Shown: one piece after another, positions 43,972-53,266 of the stretch | Layout of the letters: every line of letters begins with the position of its first letter | How positions within the stretch are numbered: the first letter of the stretch is position 1 | NCBI RefSeq assembly: GCF_000422485.1 | Contig: NZ_KE383848.1 | Coordinates: 158,118-222,117, forward strand | Source: Paenibacillus pasadenensis DSM 19293 | GTDB lineage: Bacteria > Bacillota > Bacilli > Paenibacillales > Paenibacillaceae | Reading direction: 5' to 3' | Length of the DNA: 64,000 bases | The notes under the pieces: generated by a model | What the model was told of the DNA's origin: nothing | Seen by the model: the letters and a program-made list of their open reading frames with translations, nothing else | Databases searched by the model: none | Program-made: the position numbers and the translations under genes

Positions 43972-44844
43972 ATGATTACGATCGGACTTGCCGGCTGGGG
44001 CGACCACGACTCGCTGTACCGGACGCGGGAGGCGGCCAAGGCCAAGCTCGCCGCATACAGCCGGCTGTTCGGCACCGTCGAGGTGGACAGCAGCTTTTAT
44101 GCCGTCCAGCCGCAGCGCAACATGGAGAAATGGACAGCCGAGACGCCGGAGGACTTCCGCTTCGTCGTCAAGGCGTACCAGGGCATGACCGGGCATAGCC
44201 GCGGGGCGATTCCCTATCCGGACGAGGAGGCGATGTTCGCCGACTTCAAGCTGGCGCTGACGCCGATGCGGGAGAGCGGCAAGCTGAGCTGCGTGCTGTT
44301 CCAGTATCCGCCGTGGTTCGCCTGCACGCGCGAGAGCGTCGAGACGCTGCGCAAGGCGAAGCGGCTCATGGAGGACATTCCGTGCGCGCTGGAATTCCGC
44401 CATCAAAGCTGGTTCGTGCCGCAGATGCGGGAGCGCACGCTCGGCTTCATGCGCGAGGAAGGCTGGCGCCACAGCGTCTGCGACGAGCCGCAGGCGGGCG
44501 AGGGCTCGATCCCGATCGTCGAGGCCGCCACGGACGAGAGCCATACGCTCGTCCGCATGCACGGCCGCCACGCGGAGGGCTGGCATTCCTCCGGACAGCC
44601 GAACTGGCGCGAGGTGCGGTACTTGTACCGCTACAGCCGCCAGGAGCTGGAGGAATGGGCGGAGCGGCTGCGCCGGCTGGAGGCGCAGAGCCGGACGGTG
44701 GAGGTCATTTTCAACAACAACTCCGGGGGAGACGCCGCGGACAACGCCCGCGAGCTGATGGCGCTGCTCGGCCAGACGCCGCCGCCGATTCCCGAGGAGC
44801 CGCCGGAGCGCGATCCCGGGGTGGAGCAGCTGGAGCTGTTCTGA
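43972..44844 (+). CDS. DUF72 family TIM-barrel-like protein (YunF-like)
   Basis: 290 residues with the DUF72 pattern: IGLAGWGDHDSLY, FGTVEVDSSFYAVQP, RFVVKAYQGMTGH, LFQYPPWF, ALEFRHQSWF, VRMHGRHAEGW and a late EVIFNNNSGGDAADNA. The family is widespread and predicted to be a metal-dependent barrel enzyme; its reaction is not established. GGAGGAG lies just upstream of the ATG at 43972; the frame extends further up without conserved content. Own terminator downstream. Confidence 0.9.
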   Translation: MITIGLAGWGDHDSLYRTREAAKAKLAAYSRLFGTVEVDSSFYAVQPQRNMEKWTAETPEDFRFVVKAYQGMTGHSRGAIPYPDEEAMFADFKLALTPMRESGKLSCVLFQYPPWFACTRESVETLRKAKRLMEDIPCALEFRHQSWFVPQMRERTLGFMREEGWRHSVCDEPQAGEGSIPIVEAATDESHTLVRMHGRHAEGWHSSGQPNWREVRYLYRYSRQELEEWAERLRRLEAQSRTVEVIFNNNSGGDAADNARELMALLGQTPPPIPEEPPERDPGVEQLELF

Positions 44845-44893
44845 GGCGGGGGCGGTTTGCTCGGGCATCGGCTTCGAGGACAGGAGGGAGGAA

Positions 44894-44927
44894 GGCTCTC
44901 GGCATGATTTTGCCGAGAGCCTTTTTT
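44894..44927 (+). terminator. Intrinsic terminator of the DUF72 gene
   Basis: GGCTCTCGGCA (44894-44904), loop TGATTT, TGCCGAGAGCC (44911-44921), then TTTTTT. Confidence 0.93.
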
Positions 44928-45083
44928 CGTCGCCCTTGCGGCTGGCTGAGACGCTGCGGCGGACTGGGCGTAGTTTGACGAGGGGGCTGTCCGGGCAAGC
45001 TGGAGTCTGTCGCATGAGCTTTCGGCACGGCGGAGCAGGCAGGTCTATACGAAGCTGCTATCCTGTGTTATCCTATGTGCCAG

Positions 45084-45130
45084 TTGTTAGCGCTTGCAAC
45101 GCTAACGGGAGCTAACAAACCTAACAAAAC
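45084..45130 (+). promoter_or_regulatory. Candidate LacI-family operators upstream of the mannan regulator gene
   Basis: GTTAGCG-CTTGCAA-CGCTAAC (45086-45106) is a 21-bp inverted repeat around TTGCAA. It is followed by AGCTAACAAACC (45110-45121) and CTAACAAAAC. The 12-mer AGCTAACAAACC recurs exactly at 50363-50374 before the ABC transporter operon, and GCTAACAAA recurs at 54454-54462 before the binding-protein gene. Probable autoregulatory and regulon operators of the LacI protein encoded next. Confidence 0.65.
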
Positions 45131-45152
45131 GGACGGCTTAGGAGGGATCTAC

Positions 45153-46484
45153 ATGGCGGAACGAGTCACGATGCAGGACATCGCCGATTATGTCGGGATG
45201 TCCAAATTCGCCGTCTCCAAGGCGCTTTCCGGCAAGGGCGGCGTCAAAGCGGAGACGCGCGAGCGGATCATCAAGGCGGCGATCCAGCTCGGCTACCGCT
45301 TTCCGCCCAAGGCAGCAGAAGGAGCGGAAGCAAATTCGAGATGGCCGGGAGCCTCCGGCGCGGGCAAGGGCGATGGCGAGGACCTGGCGCGAAGCTGGCC
45401 GTTCGGCCCAGCTGCCGCCATGGGCCATCCAGAGCCGTCCGGCGCCTCCGCTGCCGGCGGCCTGCCGCGCGGAGCCTCCGGCAGCGGCCAAGCATCCGGC
45501 GCCGCTGCCATCGGCGGCCAGCCGGGAGTGCCCGGCTTCCCCGCCGGCGAGGCGGGCCGCTTTTCGCCGGCGAGCTCCCGCGCGGCCTCGAACCCGGCCA
45601 TGACGCAAGCCGCGTCGGACGGGCTCGGCAGCCAGGTGATCATCCTCGTGCCCAACGTGCGCTTCCAGACGCGGCTGTCGTACTATTGGGGACGCATCAT
45701 CGAAGGCGTGCAGGAGGAGCTGGAGGAACGCGGCATCGGCTCGATCCTCATCACCGAGCAGGGCACGACGCGCTTCTCCTCCCTCATCAATCCCCGCGGC
45801 GTCATGGGGCTCGTCGGCGTCGGGTTCATCTCCTATCCGGTGCTGCTGGAGATCCGCAACCTCGGCATCCCGACGGTGCTCATCGACCACGAGGAGCCGC
45901 TCGTGCCGACGGACGTGCTGTCGATGAACAACTTCGAGTGGATGCGCCGCGTAGCCAAATATCTCTTCGGACTCGGCCACCGGCGGCTGCAGTTCGTCGG
46001 CAACCTGACCTACTCGCGCAGCTTTTACGACCGCTGGTTCGGCTTCCGCGCGATGATGGAGGAGCATGGCCTCAGCACGGACGGGCAGCATGACGGCCTG
46101 CTGACCGTGCGCGGGCACAACCGCTCCGAGATGACCGAGGCGCTGGAGCCGATGCTGCAGGAGCTGCGCCGCGAGGGAAGGATGCCGACGGCGTTCGCCT
46201 GCGCCAACGACTCGATCGCGATCTGCATCATGACGATCCTCGCGCGCATGGGCGTGTCCGTGCCGGAGGACGTTTCGGTCGCCGGATTCGACGACATCGA
46301 GGACGCGGCGCTGTCGAGCCCGACGCTGACGACGGTGCATGTGCACAAGCACGGCATGGGCCGGCGCGCGGTCGAGGCGCTGCTGCGCCGCGTGCAGCAG
46401 CCGTCGAGCCCGGTCGAGAAGGTGCTGCTGACGGGCGAGCTCGTCATCCGCGCCTCTACAGGAGCGGCGCGCGCCGATGGCTAG
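45153..46484 (+). CDS. LacI/GalR family transcriptional regulator with a long linker
   Basis: 443 residues. Helix-turn-helix at the N-terminus (VTMQDIADYVGMSKFAVSKA, then GYRF hinge) and a periplasmic-binding-like effector domain from about 160 (SQVIILVPN, VLIDHEEP, CANDSIAI, EDVSVAGFDDIEDA, LTTVHVHKHGMGRRA). Between them lies a 105-residue Gly/Ala/Pro/Ser-rich segment (about 53-159) absent from normal LacI proteins, replacing the short hinge. ATG at 45153 with AGGAGG upstream. Its last eight bases overlap the sensor kinase gene. Likely represses mannan-utilisation genes until a manno-oligosaccharide binds. Confidence 0.9.
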   Translation: MAERVTMQDIADYVGMSKFAVSKALSGKGGVKAETRERIIKAAIQLGYRFPPKAAEGAEANSRWPGASGAGKGDGEDLARSWPFGPAAAMGHPEPSGASAAGGLPRGASGSGQASGAAAIGGQPGVPGFPAGEAGRFSPASSRAASNPAMTQAASDGLGSQVIILVPNVRFQTRLSYYWGRIIEGVQEELEERGIGSILITEQGTTRFSSLINPRGVMGLVGVGFISYPVLLEIRNLGIPTVLIDHEEPLVPTDVLSMNNFEWMRRVAKYLFGLGHRRLQFVGNLTYSRSFYDRWFGFRAMMEEHGLSTDGQHDGLLTVRGHNRSEMTEALEPMLQELRREGRMPTAFACANDSIAICIMTILARMGVSVPEDVSVAGFDDIEDAALSSPTLTTVHVHKHGMGRRAVEALLRRVQQPSSPVEKVLLTGELVIRASTGAARADG

Positions 46485-48381
46485 GCTCTGGAGCGCGCTG
46501 CGCCAGCAGCTGGAGCCGCTGCTGCATCGGCTGGAGACGAGGCTGCTGCTCGTCTACTTCCTGCTCGTGCTGCTGCCGATCGCCGTCATCACCTACGTGT
46601 CGGCTTCGCACAACTTTGCGACGATCGAGCAGAACACGGTCACCTACGCCTCTCAGGTATCGGACCGGATGCTGAACTCGCTCGACGATTACATCCACGA
46701 CATGAAGCAGATCGCCATCATTCCCGCCTATCTCGACGAGATCCAGAGCGGGCTCGAGCGGTCCAACCAGTTCTACGCCACGCGCGCGAGCGAAGGGGGC
46801 GGCGCGGACCCGTGGCTCGAGGCGGGGCTCAAGCTCAGCATCCAGCGCGAGGTGGAGAGCAGCATCTATTTCATGAATAACCTCAAGAAAGGCTCCAGCA
46901 ACGTCTATCTGTTCGACCGGCAAGGCAATCCTTATACGGCGGTCAAGAGCGGAGGCGTGCGCAGCGACCTGAAGGAGGTGTACGAGCGCTGGCGCCAGCT
47001 GGCCGAGCCGAAGAACGGCACGCCGGTGCTCGTCAGCACGCAGGCGGTCACGAGCAGCGCGAACAGCAGCAAGCAGTACGTGTTCACCGTCGTCCGCGAC
47101 ATCATCACGACGTCGTTCCGCTCGGTCGGGCTGATCGCCGTCGACGCCAACATCAGCGTCATCGAGGACATGGTGCGCGACCTGGACGAGGCGACGCGCG
47201 GCACGACGATCATCGCCGACGAGGGAGGCACGGTCATCTACGACAGCGAGAAGCGCTACCTGGCGGAAAACCTCGGCTCGGCGCCGCTGCTCGCCGAGGC
47301 GCGGGGCAGCGCGGGCAGCTACCGCACCTCGGTCGACGGCGAGGAGCAGCTCGTCATCTACCGGCAGTCGCCGGACACCGGCTGGAAGCTGCTCATCACG
47401 ATCCCGCAGCGGCATCTGGTCGAGGACGCGGTGCGCAACCGCAACTTCAGCCTGATCGCCGCCGGCGTCGCGATGGCCGCGGCGATGGCGCTGACCGTCG
47501 TGCTCATCCTGGCGCTGACCAAGCCGCTGCGCTCGCTCGTCAGCCTCATGAAGCAGGTGCAGGGCGGCAACTTCGAGGTCAGCTTTCCGGTGCGCCGGCG
47601 GGACGAGGCGGGCATGGCCGGCCAGGCGTTCAACCGCATGATCGCCCGCACGCGGGAGCTGATCGACAACATCTACCGGATCGAGCAGCGCAAGACCGAG
47701 GTGCAGCTGGAGAACCTGCAGCGGCAGATCAACCCGCACTTCATCTACAATACGCTGGAATCGATCCGCATGACGGCCGTGCTGAGCGACGCCGACGAGG
47801 TCGGGCGGATGGTGCAGCTGCTCGGCGAGCAGCTGCGCTACAGCCTGCATGCCGGCTCCGCCGCCGTGCCGGCCCAGCGCGAGTGGGAGCATCTGGAGCA
47901 GTACGTCGAGCTGATGAACTACCGCTACGGCGGCGAGCGCTTCCGGCTGACGCTGAGCGCCGAGGCGCGAGCGGCGGACGCGAGCGTCATGAAGCTGATT
48001 TTCCAGCCGATCGTGGAAAATGCCGTGCTGCACGGCTACGACGACTCGCGCGAGCGGCTGACGATCGAGATCGACAGCTGGATCGAGGGCATGGACCGGG
48101 TCGTGCGCATCCGCGACGACGGCCGCGGCATGCAGCCGGAGGTGCTCGCCCGCGTGCGGGCCGAGCTGGCGTCGGCCGCGGCCCCTTTGGACGAGGAGTC
48201 CGGCGGCATCGGGCTGCGCAACGTGCAGGAAAGGCTGCAGCTGCGCTACGGCCCGGGCTACGGGCTGCAGCTGGCCAGCGAGCCGGGCGCCGGCACGACC
48301 GTCACGATGAGGATTCCCCAGATTCAGGCTATGGACGCTCCGGCAGAAGGAGAGAAGAGAGGAGAGGGAGCCGATGCTTAA
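46477..48381 (+). CDS. YesM-type sensor histidine kinase
   Basis: 634 residues: membrane span about 22-42, a large extracellular sensing region (dCache-like, about 45-320), second span about 325-347, HAMP (KPLRSLVSLMKQVQGGNFEV), then the His_kinase domain with H421 in LQRQINPHFIYNTLESIR and an HATPase with IVENAVLHG, DDGRGM and GIGLRNVQERL. This class senses carbohydrates, often via the ABC binding protein, and pairs with YesN-type regulators; here the gene overlaps its partner by eight bases. Downstream target is presumably the manno-oligosaccharide operon. Confidence 0.94.
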   Translation: MARLWSALRQQLEPLLHRLETRLLLVYFLLVLLPIAVITYVSASHNFATIEQNTVTYASQVSDRMLNSLDDYIHDMKQIAIIPAYLDEIQSGLERSNQFYATRASEGGGADPWLEAGLKLSIQREVESSIYFMNNLKKGSSNVYLFDRQGNPYTAVKSGGVRSDLKEVYERWRQLAEPKNGTPVLVSTQAVTSSANSSKQYVFTVVRDIITTSFRSVGLIAVDANISVIEDMVRDLDEATRGTTIIADEGGTVIYDSEKRYLAENLGSAPLLAEARGSAGSYRTSVDGEEQLVIYRQSPDTGWKLLITIPQRHLVEDAVRNRNFSLIAAGVAMAAAMALTVVLILALTKPLRSLVSLMKQVQGGNFEVSFPVRRRDEAGMAGQAFNRMIARTRELIDNIYRIEQRKTEVQLENLQRQINPHFIYNTLESIRMTAVLSDADEVGRMVQLLGEQLRYSLHAGSAAVPAQREWEHLEQYVELMNYRYGGERFRLTLSAEARAADASVMKLIFQPIVENAVLHGYDDSRERLTIEIDSWIEGMDRVVRIRDDGRGMQPEVLARVRAELASAAAPLDEESGGIGLRNVQERLQLRYGPGYGLQLASEPGAGTTVTMRIPQIQAMDAPAEGEKRGEGADA

Positions 48382-49885
48382 GGTCGCCGTCGTGGACGAC
48401 GAGGAGAAGATCCGCCTCGGCCTGGCGAAAATCATCGAGCGCACCGGCCCGTACGAAGTTGTCGGCGTCTGGGCGAGCGCGCGCGAGGCGCTCAGCAACC
48501 TTGACGCCTCCGGGGCGGAGCTGCTCATCACCGACATCCGCATGCCGCAGATGGACGGGCTGCAGCTGATCGACGAGCTGCGGGAGCGCGGCAGCCAGAT
48601 CGCGGTCGCCGTGCTGAGCGGCTACAACGACTTCGCCTACGCGCGCGAGGCGCTGCGCGGAGGAGTGGAGGACTATCTGCTCAAGCCGGTCAACCAGGAC
48701 GAGCTGGCGCGGCTGCTTGAGCGCATCGCCGAGAAGGTCGGCGTGTCGCGCAGCCGTCAGCCGCTGCATGCGGAAGCGCTCATCGAGCTGCTGCTCGCCG
48801 CCGATGCGAAACGCATCCCGGAGCCGGTCATGCAAACGGCCTGCGCCCAGCTCGACGAGCTCGGCTCCATCCGCGGCATGTATGCGTTCGTCGTGCTGCA
48901 CGCCGCGCCGATGCCGGACGGCGAGCGGATTGCCGAGGCGCTGGCGGCGCTGCGGCGCGAGCATCGCCTGCTGCTGCGCGAGGCCGGCCCGCCGGCCGTG
49001 CTGCTCGCGCTCCGGCACGGCGACCACGCCGACACGCCGCGCGAGCTCGCCGTCACGCTGCTCGGCCGGCTGCCGCTATCGGCCGAGCCGAGGGGCGGCA
49101 TCAGCGGCGTGCACTCCGGCGCCGCCGCGCTCGCGCGCGCCTACGGCGAGGCGGAGGCGGCGCTGCTGCAGGCGTGGTATGCCGGCAGCCCTGCCGGCAC
49201 GGCCGTATCCGCGGCCGCTTCGACGCCGGGCCGCATGCCGGCGGCCGCGCAGATGCCCGGCGCCGCGCGGCCCGACGAGCAGGAGCTGCGCGCCGTGCTG
49301 CAAGCCGCCGATCTGGAACGCGCCGCCGCCATCGCCGAGGAGTGGCTGGGCGCGGCGGAGCAGCGCCGCCTGAGCTGGGCGGAGCTGGATGCCGCCGCCG
49401 CCACGCTGCTCGGCGTGCTGGACGACAGCCTCGCGGGCCAGCCTGGTCCGCAGCCGGGCAGTCGGCCGCAGCCGATCCGCAGCCGCAGCTGGGACGCTTA
49501 TGCGGCCGCGCTGCGCCAGGAGCTGCAGCAGCGGCTGGCGCTGCTCGGCGAGCTGAAGCATCAGAGCCGCGCGGTCGAGGCGGTCAAAGCTTATTTGCAG
49601 GAGCATTATGCCGATGAGCTGGACCTGCAGCGGCTGGCCGAGCTCGTCCATCTGACGCCGAGCTATCTGAGCAAGCTGTTCCGCAGCGAGACAGGCGAGA
49701 CGATTACCGACTATGCGATTTCCGTGCGGATCGAGGTCGCCAAGCGGCTGCTCAAGGACCGCCCCGAGCTGAAGACCTATGAGGTGGGCGAACGGTCCGG
49801 CTACGCGGACCCCGCGTATTTCACCAAGGCGTTCAAGCGCGTCACGGGCAAGACGCCGAAGGAGTACCGGGACAGCGCGCGCTAA
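48374..49885 (+). CDS. YesN-type response regulator with AraC DNA-binding domain
   Basis: 503 residues. Receiver domain with D54 in LLITDIRMPQMDGLQLID and K103-type Lys in YLLKPVNQDEL, a variable middle with a Pro/Ala-rich stretch (about 270-300), and a C-terminal AraC double helix-turn-helix (LDLQRLAELVHLTPSYLSKL; YEVGERSGYADPAYFTKAFK, then TGKTPKEYR). Third gene of the LacI-YesM-YesN operon, an arrangement putting a soluble sugar repressor and a membrane sensor under one control. Activation of the transporter genes downstream is inferred. Confidence 0.94.
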   Translation: MLKVAVVDDEEKIRLGLAKIIERTGPYEVVGVWASAREALSNLDASGAELLITDIRMPQMDGLQLIDELRERGSQIAVAVLSGYNDFAYAREALRGGVEDYLLKPVNQDELARLLERIAEKVGVSRSRQPLHAEALIELLLAADAKRIPEPVMQTACAQLDELGSIRGMYAFVVLHAAPMPDGERIAEALAALRREHRLLLREAGPPAVLLALRHGDHADTPRELAVTLLGRLPLSAEPRGGISGVHSGAAALARAYGEAEAALLQAWYAGSPAGTAVSAAASTPGRMPAAAQMPGAARPDEQELRAVLQAADLERAAAIAEEWLGAAEQRRLSWAELDAAAATLLGVLDDSLAGQPGPQPGSRPQPIRSRSWDAYAAALRQELQQRLALLGELKHQSRAVEAVKAYLQEHYADELDLQRLAELVHLTPSYLSKLFRSETGETITDYAISVRIEVAKRLLKDRPELKTYEVGERSGYADPAYFTKAFKRVTGKTPKEYRDSAR

Positions 49886-50523
49886 GCGGCGGTCGCTGCG
49901 CAAAAGAAGCTGCGCGGCGAGCGTCCGCAAGCGGCAGTCGCCTCAAGTATGCAAACAGTAGGAGTTAACCTTGCAAAGACCCTGGATGGGACAGGCGAAG
50001 CCTCCCTATACGGGGTCTGTTTACATATACGGTCAAACTTTGCGATTTCAAAACACGTTCCAGTTCCAGTCGATTCGAACGAAGTAAAAATGGGTTCGTG
50101 GCAAATCAGGTCAACCGGCATCCTCTCCGCGCCACCCGCAACTGCAAGCCGCCTCGTGGGAGCGCTGCCGGTTCGCTGATGCTGCCAGATTCTAACGACT
50201 TAGCAGGCGTCGTCAGCTTTTGTGAGGGGCAGCTATAGAGCGCCTAACGAGCTGATTCGTCGTAAGCTTTCGCAGCCGCCGATGCTGCCGCGCTTGCCGC
50301 GAAGCTACTCGGCCGAGCCGCCTATTCTGCAGCCGCGATGCCTCCGCTCCATCCCGATCTACAGCTAACAAACCACCCCGGCATGCTAACAGCCGCCTCC
50401 TGTTAGCACAATACAAGACAAAAAAACGAAACGCCGTCCATTCAGGACCCGCCGAGACGGGGCGTATAATGATAAGCACACTGAAAGCGGTCCCAACACC
50501 GGATGGAAAGCGAGGAACAACGG
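49886..50523 (+). promoter_or_regulatory. 638-base regulatory gap before the manno-oligosaccharide operon
   Basis: No credible gene. 49977-50018 folds into a nested hairpin: AGACCC/GGGTCT outside, GGGA and AGGC-GAA-GCCT-CCC inside, followed by GTTTAC, perhaps the terminator of the regulator operon. 50363-50374 is the shared 12-mer AGCTAACAAACC; GCTAACA (50385-50391) and TGTTAGC (50401-50407) form an inverted repeat over a 9-base spacer. TATAAT at 50465-50470 is the likely -10 (TTCAGG as weak -35). The operator pair sits 60-100 bases upstream of it, positioned for activation or looping rather than simple -10 occlusion. Confidence 0.6.
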
Positions 50524-51402
50524 ATGAACCAATTAAGCTATAAAGCGCAGCGGCGGCTGATCCTGTTCGGATTCCTGATCGTGCCCGTGGCGCTGTGCCT
50601 GACCTTCAGCTATTATCCGGCCGCGTCGCTGATCTACTACAGCTTCACGGACTGGACGGGAACCGGCTGGGACATGAACTGGGTCGGCCTGGACAACTAC
50701 AAGCAGATCTTCACCGAGCCCGAGGTGTTCCTGGCGCTCAAGAACAACGCCTATTACTTCGTCGGCGGCCTGATCCAGGTGGCGCTGTCGCTCTGGTTCG
50801 CCGTCATCCTGACGAGCCGGCTCAAAGGCCGCTACGGCTTCCGCGTCATGCTGTTCCTGCCGTACGTGCTGCACAGCGTCGCGACGGTCATCATGTTCAA
50901 GAACGTGTACCACCTCGACTACGGCTCGCTCAACTCCCTGCTGCGGACGATCGGCCTGGAGTCGTGGCAGCAGAGCTGGCTCGGCAACCCGCATCTGGTC
51001 AACGTCTCGCTGGCGTTCATCTCGATGTGGAAGTACATGGGCCTGAACATGGTCATCTTCATCGGCGCGCTGCAGTCGATCCCGAGCGACCTGTACGAGG
51101 CCGGCTCGATCGACGGCGCCTCCGGCTGGCAGAAGTTCCGCTACATCACCGTGCCGAGCATCAAGAGCGTGCTCTCGCTCATGCTGCTGCTGACGCTGAC
51201 CGGCGCGCTCGAGGCGTTCGACATCCCGTACATCATGATGCTCGGCGCGAACGGCACCTCGACCTTCGTCGTGCAGACCGTCGACACGGCGTTCAAGTAC
51301 CAGAGCTTCGGCCTGGCCTCCGCGATGGCCGTCGTGCTGCTGATCATCGTCATTTTCTTCATCATCATCCAGCGCAAAGTGCTGTTCCGGGAGGAGAGGT
51401 AA
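50524..51402 (+). CDS. Carbohydrate ABC transporter permease (MalF/UgpA type)
   Basis: 292 residues with six membrane spans. The cytoplasmic EAA loop reads DLYEAGSIDGASGWQKFRYI-TVP, the site where the ATPase docks. Family start pattern GFLIVPVALCLTFSYYPAASLIYYSFTDW is given by its key residues only. ATG at 50524 with GAGG about nine bases upstream; ATG 50503 lacks a ribosome site. No ATPase gene is in the operon, so a shared MsmX-like ATPase encoded elsewhere must energise it. Confidence 0.93.
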   Translation: MNQLSYKAQRRLILFGFLIVPVALCLTFSYYPAASLIYYSFTDWTGTGWDMNWVGLDNYKQIFTEPEVFLALKNNAYYFVGGLIQVALSLWFAVILTSRLKGRYGFRVMLFLPYVLHSVATVIMFKNVYHLDYGSLNSLLRTIGLESWQQSWLGNPHLVNVSLAFISMWKYMGLNMVIFIGALQSIPSDLYEAGSIDGASGWQKFRYITVPSIKSVLSLMLLLTLTGALEAFDIPYIMMLGANGTSTFVVQTVDTAFKYQSFGLASAMAVVLLIIVIFFIIIQRKVLFREER

Positions 51403-51405
51403 TCG

Positions 51406-52242
51406 ATGGATACGACCAAAAGCCCGCCGCTCTTCACGGCGTTCAAGTACCTGACGCTGCTGCTCGCGCTGTTCGTCGTCTTCTTCCCGATCTACTCGGT
51501 GTTCGTCGGCGCGTTCAAAACCCAGGCGGAATTCTACCAGAGCTCCGCGCTGGCGTTCCCGGCCGATTTCTTCCACTTCGACAACTTCAAGCGCGTCTAT
51601 GAGGTCGGCGATCTCGGGCTCGGCTTCCGCAACACGCTCGTCATCCTCGTCTGCGCGGTCGCCGGCAACGTCGTGCTCGGCACGATGGTCGCCTATGCGC
51701 TTGGCCGCTTCGACTTCAAGCTGAAGACGCCGATCATGGGCATGTACCTCGTCGCCCAGGTCATCCCGATGGTGACGACGCAGGTCGCGACGTTCAGCAT
51801 CATCCAGAACCTCGGCCTGTACAACACGATGGGCGCGCCGATCCTGCTCTACCTGGGCGCGGACGTGCTGCAGATCGTCATCTACCTGCAGTTCGTCAAC
51901 AGCATCCCGAAGGATCTCGACGAAAGCGCGATGATCGAGGGGGCGTCGCTGTTCCGCATCTACCGCTCGATCATCTTCCCGCTGCTCGGCCCTGCGACGG
52001 CGACGCTCGTCATCCTCAAGACGATCTCGATCTACAACGACTTCTACACGCCGTACCTGTACATGCCGTCGCAGAAGCTCAAGGTCGTCTCGACCGCGAT
52101 CTATTCGTTCGTCGGACCGAACGCGGCGCAGCTCAACGTCATCTCGGCGGGCATCCTCATCATCTTCATCCCGACCGTCGTGCTGTTCCTGTTCCTGCAA
52201 AAATACATCTTCGCCGGCGTCACGAACGGCGCGGTGAAATAA
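51406..52242 (+). CDS. Carbohydrate ABC transporter permease (MalG/UgpE type)
   Basis: 278 residues, six spans, with EAA loop DLDESAMIEGASLFRIYRSI-IFP and the N-terminal FFPIYSVFVGAFKTQAEF typical of CUT1 second permeases. Three bases after the first permease, GGAGAGG upstream. Together with that permease and the lipoprotein encoded last in the locus it should import beta-1,4-manno-oligosaccharides (substrate inferred from the adjacent enzymes). Confidence 0.93.
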   Translation: MDTTKSPPLFTAFKYLTLLLALFVVFFPIYSVFVGAFKTQAEFYQSSALAFPADFFHFDNFKRVYEVGDLGLGFRNTLVILVCAVAGNVVLGTMVAYALGRFDFKLKTPIMGMYLVAQVIPMVTTQVATFSIIQNLGLYNTMGAPILLYLGADVLQIVIYLQFVNSIPKDLDESAMIEGASLFRIYRSIIFPLLGPATATLVILKTISIYNDFYTPYLYMPSQKLKVVSTAIYSFVGPNAAQLNVISAGILIIFIPTVVLFLFLQKYIFAGVTNGAVK

Positions 52243-52282
52243 GAAGCGGCTTCTCGGCCGCGCCACAAGGAGGCTTCATCCG

Positions 52283-53266
52283 ATGACGACACAAGCGAAG
52301 GCGGCCGGTTCGGCCGCCGCAGCGGCAGAGCTCGGCTACATCGCCGGCATGACCTGGGGCTGGACCGGCGTGCGAGGCACGTGGGAAGGGCCGGAGGCCG
52401 ACTTTTCCCTGAGCGAGATGGCCAAGCTGAACGTCGGCTGGACCGCCGTCACGCTCGGCGCCCTGCAGGCGACCGCGCAATCGACGGAGATCGAGTATTG
52501 GAACGAGCCGACGGTCGCCGACGACGAGGTGCGCAGCGCGATCCGCCGCGCCAAGGCGCTCGGGCAGAAGGTCTGCCTGAAGCCGGTCGTCAACGTCGCC
52601 GACGGCACCTGGCGGGCGCACATCAACTTTTTCGACATGGATATCCCCGGCGAGCCGACCTGGGGCCAGTGGTTCGAGTCGTATGCGCGCTTCATCCTCC
52701 ACTATGCGGACATCGCTCGCGAGGAAGGCTGCGAGATGCTGTGCATCGGCTGCGAGATGGTGCAGGCCGACAAGCGCGAGGCCGAGTGGCGAGCGCTGAT
52801 CGCCCAGGTGCGCGAAGCCTACTCCGGCCTCGTCACCTACAACTGCGACAAGTACCAGGAAGGCAACGTCAAGTGGTGGGACGCGGTCGACCTCATCTCC
52901 TCCAGCGGCTATTATCCGATCGACCAGTGGGAGGAGCAGCTGGACCGCATCGAGGCGGCGGTCGCGCCGTATGGCAAGCCGTTCTTCTTCATGGAGGCGG
53001 GCTGCCCGAGCCGCGACACGTCGCCGGCGCGGCCGAACGACTGGTCGTTGGCCGGCCGCCCGGACGGAGAGGCGCAGCGCGCCTACTACGAAGCGATGTT
53101 CGGGGCTTGCGGCCGGCGCGAGTGGGTGCGCGGCTTCGTGCTCTGGGACTGGCCGGCGCGGCTGTACGCGGCGCCGGACGCGGCGGCGAACGACGACTAC
53201 TGCATGTACGGCAAGCCCGCGGCGCAGACGGTGAAGGACTTTTACGGCAGCAGGAGGGAAGGCTGA
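52283..53266 (+). CDS. Glycoside hydrolase family 113 beta-mannanase-like enzyme
   Basis: 327-residue TIM-barrel hydrolase without a signal peptide. The layout matches GH113: GMTWGWTGVRGTW near the start, WTAVTLGALQAT, VCLKPVVN, acid/base E158 in LCIGCEMVQAD, and nucleophile E238 in FFFMEAGCPS, then FVLWDWPA near the end. GH113 enzymes hydrolyse beta-1,4-mannan and manno-oligosaccharides; a cytoplasmic location suggests trimming of imported oligomers. AAGGAGG precedes the ATG. The next gene starts on the base after its stop. Confidence 0.85.
   Translation: MTTQAKAAGSAAAAAELGYIAGMTWGWTGVRGTWEGPEADFSLSEMAKLNVGWTAVTLGALQATAQSTEIEYWNEPTVADDEVRSAIRRAKALGQKVCLKPVVNVADGTWRAHINFFDMDIPGEPTWGQWFESYARFILHYADIAREEGCEMLCIGCEMVQADKREAEWRALIAQVREAYSGLVTYNCDKYQEGNVKWWDAVDLISSSGYYPIDQWEEQLDRIEAAVAPYGKPFFFMEAGCPSRDTSPARPNDWSLAGRPDGEAQRAYYEAMFGACGRREWVRGFVLWDWPARLYAAPDAAANDDYCMYGKPAAQTVKDFYGSRREG

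Noticed and set aside
49949-50179. 76-codon frame in the gap before the permease operon
   Set aside because: No ribosome site, no family resemblance, and it overlaps a structured hairpin.
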